NCBI GenBank assembly: GCA_012514865.1
Contig: JAAYZO010000391.1
Coordinates: 1 to 8,268 of the forward strand
Length of the DNA stretch: 8,268 nt
Direction: 5' to 3'
DNA from: Lentisphaerota bacterium
GTDB taxonomy: Bacteria; Verrucomicrobiota; Lentisphaeria; Oligosphaerales; JAFGRS01
Shown here: positions 1 through 7,100 of the stretch, piece after piece
Layout: each line of letters begins with the position of its first letter
Numbering within the stretch: position 1 is the stretch's first letter
Program-made: the position numbers and the translations under genes
The notes under the pieces: generated by a model
Databases searched by the model: none
The model's input: only the letters and a program-made list of their open reading frames with translations
What the model was told of the DNA's origin: nothing

Positions 1-633
1 GGCCGGCAGGGCCTGGTCCGAGAGGGGCTGGTCGGGCGCGTGAAGGAGCACCGCGTCGAGGGCCAGGCCGGTGCTGTCGACGTTGGTCAGCCGCAGGCGG
101 TGCCGGCCGGCGTCGAGGGCCACGGCGGCCGCCTCGCCGCGGTCGTCGACGAGGGTCCACAGGTCCATGGCGGTATAGGATCCCGTGGCCGGGAAGCGCA
201 GCGCGGCGGCGGCCGGGTGCGGCACGGCGCCGTCGATCTCGAGGCGCCGTTCGGTGGGGTTGGTCGCGGCATAGCGGAAGGAGATCGCGACGGTCGCCGC
301 GGCCGGCAGATCGAGGTCCCACTCGGCCCAGGTGCCGTGGTCGTCCCAGTAGCTCAGCACCTTGCCGCCGAGGGCCTGTTCGCGCGTGATGACGCGGAGC
401 TTCCCGGGGCCGCCGCTGCGGGCGTAGTCCTCGCCCTCGAGGCGCCGCGGCGTCTCGGCAGGCCGCGCCGTGGCGCCGGCGATCAGGGCGATGGCGAGCA
501 GGAGGGCAGGACGCCGCACCAGAGACCGGCTCGCGCGGCGGCGTATTCCTGCCGCTGCGGGGCCACCGCTGCGGATCCGCTCGGCGGGGCCGCGGGCGGG
601 CGGTTGACGGTTAGGCGGCGCGGTCATGGTCAT
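1..633 (-). CDS. Secreted protein with N-terminal CBM6/CBM35-like domain (3' end beyond window)
   Basis: The open frame reads without a stop for 211 codons to the left edge, so the C-terminus is missing. Residues 39-57 form a signal-peptide core (RRPALLLAIALIAGATA) after an Arg-rich leader. Residues 64-200 look like a CBM6/CBM35-type jelly roll: LEGEDY opens it, then VLSYWDDHGTWAEWDLELP, a FRYA strand, a LEIDG turn, FPATGSYTAMDLW, and a closing strand pair (HRLRLTNVD, LALDAVLLH). Such modules bind glycans; what follows cannot be seen. The ATG at 633 overlaps the stop of the upstream lyase-like gene as ATGA and has GGAG seven bases ahead; a second in-frame ATG at 627 has its own GGAG. Against this start, residues 1-38 look non-conserved and use more A/T-ending codons, including a rare ATA. 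A GTG at 519 would give a compact classical signal peptide, but with a poor ribosome site. The gene and domain are solid; the start and full function are not. Confidence 0.82.
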   Translation of the reverse strand, partial: MTMTAPPNRQPPARGPAERIRSGGPAAAGIRRRASRSLVRRPALLLAIALIAGATARPAETPRRLEGEDYARSGGPGKLRVITREQALGGKVLSYWDDHGTWAEWDLDLPAAATVAISFRYAATNPTERRLEIDGAVPHPAAAALRFPATGSYTAMDLWTLVDDRGEAAAVALDAGRHRLRLTNVDSTGLALDAVLLHAPDQPLSDQALPA

Positions 634-3600
634 CGCTCCGCTCCCGGTTCGGTCAGGACGACATGGCGGTGCGGCGGCAGGCGCAGCGTCGGGCCGAGGG
701 TGACGATCTCCGAGCGCGGCTCGGGGGTGCCGTCGTGGTGTCGTTCGACGCGTCGGCCGGCCCACTCCGGGGTGACCTGCCAGTCGAGGGCGGTGTCGGT
801 GGGGTTGTGCAGGAGGACCACACTCCCCTCGGCGGCGTCGAGGACCAGGCCGCGCAGGCCCTCGGCGGTCGCCAGGCGGCGCACGGCGCGGGCCGGCTCG
901 GACCACCCCGGGAACACCTCGACCACGACGTAGTGGCGCTGGCCGCGCGGGATGGCCCGCCGTGTCGGCGCCGCGCCGCCGGCGACATCGCGCAGGACGA
1001 TCTCGCGGCTGGCGAAGCTCTCGGGCGGGTCGATGTAGAAGGTCTCCGAGGGCTCGGTGATGACATCGGCGTAGGTATGCTCGTGCAGCCGGCAGAGCAT
1101 CATACCATACTTAAAGAAGGACGCATCGCGCCGCTCGATCTCCTTCGGCTCGACGCCGCGGCCGCGGCCGCAGCCGAAGCGCACCCGTCCGTGGATGGCG
1201 TAGGCCTCGGTGTCGGCCAGGGCCTCGATCTCCAGGAGCCCGACGAGGCGGTGCGGGCTCAGGAGCCACTGCTGATTGCCGGCCCAGTCGGTCAGCGTCG
1301 AGCGGCCGCCCCAGGCGACATTCTGGATGCGGTAGCGCGTCGTGAAGGCCGCCAGGTCCGCCGCGATGGTGCTGCGGTTGCGCTCGTCCTGTGAGAGGTA
1401 TCGGCAGCTCTTCCAGCGCAGGCCGTCGGGGGCTACGCGGACCTCGTTCGTGACCACCTGCAGGGCCGCGTTCAGGGGGTTGGCGGCGGCCGGGTCATCG
1501 GCGATCATGGCGCCGACGAAGGTGTCCTTGCCCTGGTAGCCGCTGCCGACATCGCGGCCGGTGGCGGCGAAGGAGAAGGCCCCATAGCGTCCGCGCGGCC
1601 CTTCGGTATTGCGGTCGTAGACGACATAGCGGTCGGGCAGGGGCTCATCCGGGAAGTCGCGGTAGGCCATGGCGGCGTAGGCGGCGAACTGCCCGCTGGG
1701 CCGGCTGCGGGTGAGGGCCTGGTTGGCGATGCGTTTGTTGAGGCGGCAGCCGGTCATGCCGGCGACGATCTCGGGGCCCTCCGGGGCGGCCAGGCGCGTC
1801 CAGTAGTGCTTCCAGAAGCAGTCTGTGTAGTCCTCGGTGATGCCGCTGGGCTCGACCACCAGCGGGTAGTACGGGCGGCTGCGGACGATCACCTCCCGGG
1901 CCAGGGCCTCGCCGGTGAGCTGGGCGTAGCGCGCCACGGAGGCGACGTTGATCTGGTGGTAGACGAAGCACTCGTTCTGGTAATCGCAGTAGGTGAAGGC
2001 GCCGTCGGGGTAGACGCACGCGGCGATGCCGGCGAGGAAGCGCCTGGCCTCCCGGCGCAGGCTGTCGTCGTCGAAGATCTCGCCGCCGAGGGCCATCATC
2101 AGCATGTAGGTGACGTCCATATTCGGGTAGCGCATGTCTTCAGGTCGCGGCTTGCCATCGCCGTAGGTGCGTCTCTGGAAGTCGAGGACGGTCCGTGCCG
2201 AGGCGGCCCAGGCGGCGTCCTTGCTGGGGAGAATGAGGTCGGGGTAGGTTGTGCGCAGCCAGAGCCATGCCTCGAGGGTCGGGCAGTAGGCGAAGCGGTT
2301 GATATTCGGGTCGTGGTAGCCGTGCGAGAGCTGGCGGTAGGGATTGAGGTCGCCATCGAGGTGGTTCTCGAACTCGGCCTGCAGGCCGCGCAGGATGAAG
2401 CGCAGGAGCCCCGGGTCGCCGGCCAGCGGGCTGTCTTTCTGGCAGAACGCCCACGTCGCCGCGGCGATGCGGTCGCCGAGGCCGCGGAACTCCCAGCCGC
2501 TCTTGAACTGCCGGTGGCCCTCGAGGCCCTTGGCGTAGGTGCGCCGGTCGGCGGCGTGACCGCGGGCGGCCTCCAGGACGCTGGCGGCGTAGGGGTTGCC
2601 GGCGATATCGGCCACGGCGGGGAGGTACCCCTCGGGCGGCTCCCGGCGCGGACCGGCCGGCTGGTCGAGGCGTGCGGCGATGTCATCGAGGCTGGCCTGA
2701 GCCTCGTTGCCGAGGCCGGCGGCGATGGCGGCGCGGGCGTCCTCGAGGCCCCAGTCCAGGGCCGCCTTCTTCAGGGCCGCGGCGGGCGTGTCGGTCGGGA
2801 GGGCCTCGACGCGGGCGGCCAGGGCCTCGATGGCGGCGGCGGCCGCCGCGGCGCGCTCGGCGCCACGGCGCTCGGCGTCGACTGCGGCCGTCGCCGCCGC
2901 GGTGTCGAAGCGCAGCGCGAGGTCGTCCCACCAGACCTGGCCCGCGCCGTCGATGGCGCCGAAGACCAGGCTGAGGCGGGCGGCCTCGGGGCGCGTCCGG
3001 AAGGCCTGCCGGAGGAGCCGCCAGGCGCCGTCGGTGGCCTCGCCCCAGGCGGTCAGGCTGTGCACCGCGACGCCGGCCTCGTCGGTCATGCGCAGGCTGA
3101 TGCTGACCGCCTGGCGCGGCACGGCCGGGGAGCCCTCGGTGCGGTACCATGCCTCGACGACCCAATGCCCCTGGCCGAGGCGGCGGGAGAGGGCGAGGCT
3201 GGCCCTCTCGAGGTCGGCGTTGGAGGCGATGCGCAGGCTCTGGCCCGGGCCGTGGGCGATGGCGCTGTCGAGGGCGAAGCGCTCGCGGGGGCCGTTGAGG
3301 GTCCAGCCATCCGGGCAGGCATCGCCGTCGGCATTGACCTCGAGGTCGGGGTTGGGCAGCAGGTTGCTGCCGTCGTGCGGGGGCTCTTTCTGCAGATCCA
3401 GGCTCAGGGCGGCGCGTTGTTTCTCCAGCATGGCGAGTTCCTCCTCGGTGGCCTCGATGACACGCAGGTCGGCAATCTCCACGGCGGCGTCGGTGCCGTC
3501 GCCCTCCTGGGAGATGAAGAGCTGGATGAAGGCGACCTGTTGGAGGTCCGCCGCGGGGTCGCGGCCGCCGGGCGTGGCGAAGCGTGTCAGGTGGAAGGTC

Positions 3601-4007
3601 ACCTCGCGCCAGTCGGTGGTATCGAGGCGGACCGCGTCAGCGCGGTTGGCGTAATACACCGTGGGCTTGCCGGTCTCGAGCCGGCCGAGCTGGAGGTGGA
3701 GGCGGTGGCCGTTGCCGTCGCCGCGGAGGCGGCAGGTGACGCGGCCGGCGCGGCGGAGGTCGAGGCGGGCCGGGGCGAAGTAGGTCGCCCAGCCGAAGGT
3801 GAAGCCGGTGAAGCTGCTCTGCCAGTGCAGGACGGTCTCCCGATCATCGCGGCGCACCTCGAGGCGGCAGTTCTCCTTGTGACGCCAGAGGGGCGGCGCG
3901 GCCGACTCGAGGGGCACCAGGTGGAGCACCTCGGCGGCGCCGGCCAGGAGGGCCGTGGCGCCCAGCCCGAGGAGGAGGGCGACGCGGGCGGGCAGGGCAG
4001 CAGTCAT
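630..4007 (-). CDS. Secreted multidomain polysaccharide-lyase-like protein (alpha/alpha toroid plus beta-sandwich)
   Basis: A 1125-residue exported protein. Residues 1-25 are a signal peptide with likely cleavage near AGAA. Residues 27-187 form a jelly-roll resembling CBM11/CIA30 domains. Residues 213-368 form a CBM4/9-type module, from NLLPNPDLE through DGWTLNG to VWWDDLALRF. Residues 370-450 are Ala-rich helical linker. Residues 460-780 are helical with aromatic, polar-rich motifs expected of a lyase toroid: SHGYHDPNINRFAYCPTLEA (561-580), MRYPNMDVTYMLMMALGGE (625-643), PDGAFTYCDYQNECFVYHQI (667-686) and EDYTDCFWKHYW (725-736). Residues 795-1120 are beta-rich, including NQQWLLSPHRLVGLLEIEAL. 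Heparinase II/III and PL8-type lyases share this toroid-plus-sandwich order and cleave uronate polysaccharides by beta-elimination with Tyr/His/Asn; Tyr683, His684, Asn678, Tyr727 and His734 are candidates only. The family is not pinned down and a non-lyase toroid enzyme is possible. It lies 110 bp after the TIM-barrel gene and overlaps the next by 4 bp. Confidence 0.85.
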   Translation of the reverse strand: MTAALPARVALLLGLGATALLAGAAEVLHLVPLESAAPPLWRHKENCRLEVRRDDRETVLHWQSSFTGFTFGWATYFAPARLDLRRAGRVTCRLRGDGNGHRLHLQLGRLETGKPTVYYANRADAVRLDTTDWREVTFHLTRFATPGGRDPAADLQQVAFIQLFISQEGDGTDAAVEIADLRVIEATEEELAMLEKQRAALSLDLQKEPPHDGSNLLPNPDLEVNADGDACPDGWTLNGPRERFALDSAIAHGPGQSLRIASNADLERASLALSRRLGQGHWVVEAWYRTEGSPAVPRQAVSISLRMTDEAGVAVHSLTAWGEATDGAWRLLRQAFRTRPEAARLSLVFGAIDGAGQVWWDDLALRFDTAAATAAVDAERRGAERAAAAAAAIEALAARVEALPTDTPAAALKKAALDWGLEDARAAIAAGLGNEAQASLDDIAARLDQPAGPRREPPEGYLPAVADIAGNPYAASVLEAARGHAADRRTYAKGLEGHRQFKSGWEFRGLGDRIAAATWAFCQKDSPLAGDPGLLRFILRGLQAEFENHLDGDLNPYRQLSHGYHDPNINRFAYCPTLEAWLWLRTTYPDLILPSKDAAWAASARTVLDFQRRTYGDGKPRPEDMRYPNMDVTYMLMMALGGEIFDDDSLRREARRFLAGIAACVYPDGAFTYCDYQNECFVYHQINVASVARYAQLTGEALAREVIVRSRPYYPLVVEPSGITEDYTDCFWKHYWTRLAAPEGPEIVAGMTGCRLNKRIANQALTRSRPSGQFAAYAAMAYRDFPDEPLPDRYVVYDRNTEGPRGRYGAFSFAATGRDVGSGYQGKDTFVGAMIADDPAAANPLNAALQVVTNEVRVAPDGLRWKSCRYLSQDERNRSTIAADLAAFTTRYRIQNVAWGGRSTLTDWAGNQQWLLSPHRLVGLLEIEALADTEAYAIHGRVRFGCGRGRGVEPKEIERRDASFFKYGMMLCRLHEHTYADVITEPSETFYIDPPESFASREIVLRDVAGGAAPTRRAIPRGQRHYVVVEVFPGWSEPARAVRRLATAEGLRGLVLDAAEGSVVLLHNPTDTALDWQVTPEWAGRRVERHHDGTPEPRSEIVTLGPTLRLPPHRHVVLTEPGAER
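634..644 (-). promoter_or_regulatory. Duplicated Shine-Dalgarno serving two closely spaced ATGs
   Basis: The last codons of the lyase-like gene contain GGAG twice on the coding strand, at 644-641 and 639-636. The first lies seven bases before the ATG at 633, the second eight bases before the ATG at 627. Because the ATG at 633 shares bases with the TGA of the upstream gene, ribosomes ending there could re-initiate at once. This favours an early start for the downstream gene over the GTG at 519. Confidence 0.6.
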
Positions 4008-4016
4008 GGTGGTGTG

Positions 4017-4021
4017 TCTCC
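4017..4021 (-). promoter_or_regulatory. Shine-Dalgarno of the lyase-like gene
   Basis: The coding strand carries GGAGA with GGAG ending ten bases before the ATG at 4007. It fixes the start that begins a clean signal peptide (MTAALPARVALLLGLGATAL). Confidence 0.65.
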
Positions 4022-4032
4022 GATGCGCCGCG

Positions 4033-4061
4033 GCCGCGCCGCGGCACTGCAGCGGCGCGGC
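4033..4061 (-). other. GC-rich hairpin in the 110-bp gap between the two long genes
   Basis: The gap 4008-4117 holds no gene. GCCGCGCCGC at 4033-4042 and its exact reverse complement at 4052-4061 can form a 10-bp stem with a 9-base loop. A separate perfect palindrome, GACCGCGGTC, lies at 4069-4078, and a short CCCGC/GCGGG pair at 4081-4096. No T-run follows any of them on the minus strand, so a Rho-independent terminator is not supported. A processing site, mRNA-stability stem or partial attenuator would fit, but chance is also plausible in DNA this GC-rich. Confidence 0.4.
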
Positions 4062-4117
4062 GGGCGGCGACCGCGGTCATCCCGCGCCGCGGCGGGCGGC
4101 GTCCGTCAAGGGCTGCC

Positions 4118-7100
4118 TCAGTTGAGCGTGCCGCGGTTGAACAGGCAGACCTCGCTGATCCAGAAGATGTTCGGCCGCACGGCCGGGCCGCCGCCCTTGG
4201 GCTGCCAGAGCCGGACGCGGTCGGTGCTGGTCGGCGGCCAGGTATGCTGCGAGACAGTGCTGCGCGGGTTGTCGCGCACTGCCAGGACGGTCTGCCAGGC
4301 GGTGCCGGTCCAGAATTGGACCTCGTAGTGCACCGACGAGTACACCTGCTGATTGTCGACGGCCCAGTAGATCCAGAGTTCCGAGAGGGTCCGTGCCTCG
4401 GGGAAGCGTATCTCGAGCCAGTGTCCCTCCTCGCCGGCGTGGTCCTGCGAGGCCCAGGCGCGCTTGGTCCAGTGCAGGGCGCTGGTCTCCCAGACGCCAT
4501 CGATGGTGACGTCAGGGCTGTAGCCCGAGTAGCTGCTGTCGGCGCTGGCGGTGGCGCCCTTCTCGGCGAGGGCCATATCGCCCTCGGGCGGCGGCGGGAG
4601 GTGGCGGAACTCGGCGGTGCCGGCGTCGAGGGGTCGACCCTGCTCGGTCCAGACGGTGAACTCCAGATCGGCGACCGTGGTGCGCCCCGGCGGCGCGGCG
4701 ACGCGGAACTCGGCGGTGGCGTCGGCGGGTCCGAGGCGGACCTCGGGCGGTTCGACCGGGAGCGGCCCGGCGGCCTTGACCACCAGGGTCGTGGGCTCAT
4801 GGAGGCGCTCGACCGTGACCGTGTAGACCACTGCCGCGGCGGCGGTGTCGTCACGGCGGGCAACGCGCATGGCCACCACCGGGGTGAAGTGGACATGCTC
4901 GACGCGGAGGACCGTCACCGGGTCGGCGCCCGGCATGGGCACCTCGATCGCGGTGCGCACCTGGGTGCAGCCGGGCAGCTCGCGGCGCAGCCGGAGGGCG
5001 TCGGTGGTGAGACCATGGGCGGGCAGGTCCGGCGTGCTCAGGCGCAGGACGGTGCGTTCGGGCACGGCCCAGCTTCCGAGGAGGCGCGCCTGCGAGCCCC
5101 CGGGGTTGAGGGCCAGGGTCACGGCCAGCTCGGCTGAGACCGGCCCGACGGCCTGGCCGCGCCGTTCCAGGCTGGCGCCGGTGGCGAAGAGCCGCCACTC
5201 GGCGAGGGTGCGTTCGGCGTCGCGCAGCTCGGTCAGTTGACTCAACCGCTCGAGACTCTCGGCCTCGGCCGCGACCAGAGACTGCTCCTGACGGAGGCGG
5301 CCCAGCAGCGGCCCGACCGCCTCGAAGGCCGCCGGCGTCAGGCCGCGCAGCGACGTCGCCAGAGACCGCAGGCGCTCGGTATTCTCAGAGCGGCCGCGCA
5401 CGATGGCGGCGTGCTCGCAGTGGCGCGCCGCGCGCTCGGCGTACCAGCGGTGCGCCGCGGCGCGGTCGGAGACGCGCAGGATCGTCAGCGCCTCGCTGCC
5501 GTCGACCAGGGGCACCTCGAGGCCCGCCGCGGTCGGCCGCGACGGCACCGGGCAGAGCTGGACCGCGTCGAGGACCACCGGGTCGGCCATGCCCTCGAGC
5601 AGCGCCGGCAGGAGGCGCAGGGTCGCCTGGCGGCCGGCGCGCGGGGCGCGCACGGTGAGGTACACCGCGCCGGCGACGATGGGGTGGTCCGACCCCGGCG
5701 GCGTCAGGCCGGCTGACCGCGGCCCGCCGAAGCGCTCCGCCGCGACGCCCTCGACCAGCGGCACCGGCTCCCAGCCGGCCTGCGACATCTCGATGAGGGC
5801 CGGGTAGAATGTGTGGCAGACATCGCCATAGCTGGCGTAGCCCTCGCGGACCATCCGGCCGGTCGAGGGCATGTGGCCCCACTGCGCGCTGGCGAGGACG
5901 TACTCCTCGGCCGTGGCGCGGTCGCCGAGGCCGTGCAGGTTGATGAAGTTCATCGGCAGGCAGGGCTTCTGGGCGCTCCCGAAGCGGTGGTAGCCCATGA
6001 GGGCGCGGTCGCGGAAGATCGCACTCTCGATGCCGACGATGTCGAGGGCCGTGTAGCTGGTCCAGGCGTCGAGGGTCGGGCCCATGTTCCCGAGGATGGT
6101 GCGGCCCTGAGCGCGGTAGCGGTCCTGGATGAAACGCAGCCACTTGAAGCTCTGCAGGCGGCCGTGCTGGCCGACGACGAAGGTGCCCGGGTCGTAGCTC
6201 AGCGGGTGGCTGATGCAGGCAAAGTGGTCCGGCCGGTGGCTCATGTACCAGCATGTCCAGGCGCCGGCGCCGCCGATGTAGGCGCCATCGAGGTCGGGGC
6301 TGGCCGCGAAGAGGGCATCGAAGAAGGCGGTGCCGCGCCGGGCCGGGGTGAGGCGGTCGTCGGGCAGGCGCAGGTCCGGGTCGACGTTGCAGATGAAGCG
6401 CAGCAGGCTCAGCGGCGTGGTCGGGCGGACGTCCGAGCCCCAGTTGTCGGTGATCATGACGCGGTACTGCCCGGCCGGGTCGGTGAGGGCATTGTCGCGG
6501 ACGAACTGGATGTCGTCGCGTCGGCCGAGGGTCTCGAAATCGCCATTCTCGAGGAGTTCCTCGCCGGTGCCGGTGCGGATGCTGACGTCGTCAAACCAGG
6601 CGGTGCCGGTGTGGTTGCGGAACATGGCATAGACGCGCAGCTCGACGACCGGCGCCCGCGGTGTGATGGTGTGCTCGGCGCGTTCCCAGTCGTGGGTGCC
6701 GGCCTTGAAGGTGGCGCACTGTCCGAACTGGTAGCTGCCGTCGGCGAGGAGGCAATCGACGTAGATCGCGTAGTCGTGGGTGTTGCCGCTGTGCGAGGCG
6801 ACGCCCTCGGCGCGGCTCCAGGCGCTGACCTGCAGGGCCTCGGGGCTGGCCTTGGCGGGGCGGACGATCTGCTGGGCATGGCGTGTCAGGCGCGGCCCGT
6901 CGGCACTGGCGCGGTAGGCATGGCGCCCCTGGCGGGCGATCGCGGTGTCGATCTCGCCGCCGTTGAGCTTCCAGGCCGCGGGGCTGGGCAGGGCCTCCAG
7001 GGCGGCCATCTGGTGCATGGCGTCCTCGTAGCCCTTGGGCAGTCCCGGCCCGGGGAGTTGGATGGTCTGCGAGCCGGTCTCGTTGTAGGGGAACATGCCC

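Noticed and set aside
571..580. Perfect palindrome GCGGATCCGC as an operator
   Set aside because: It lies within or just before the coding start of the partial gene, is isolated, and 10-bp palindromes are expected now and then at this base composition.
40..933. 297-codon open frame on the plus strand at the left end
   Set aside because: It crosses the junction of two minus-strand genes and turns Arg/Ser/Thr-rich with no domain. The minus-strand frame has a signal peptide and a clear CBM pattern.
1099..1121. AT-richer patch as an internal promoter in the lyase-like gene
   Set aside because: It encodes the FFKYGMM stretch, whose Phe, Lys, Tyr and Met codons explain the lower GC. No properly spaced -35/-10 pair was evident.
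4033..4096. Rho-independent terminator between the two long genes
   Set aside because: Stems exist, but no T-run follows on the minus strand and the whole gap is uniformly GC-rich. Co-transcription is more likely.
1806..4328. 840-codon open frame on the plus strand
   Set aside because: It runs antisense to the lyase-like gene, has Gly/Ala/Val/Glu-biased composition with no domain or signal, and is explained by GC-rich third positions of the real gene on the other strand.
3844..4896. 350-codon minus-strand open frame across the gene junction
   Set aside because: It is a shifted frame of the two real genes, made of Ser/Pro/Arg/Ala-rich sequence, and conflicts with the F5/8 type C domain and the signal peptide.
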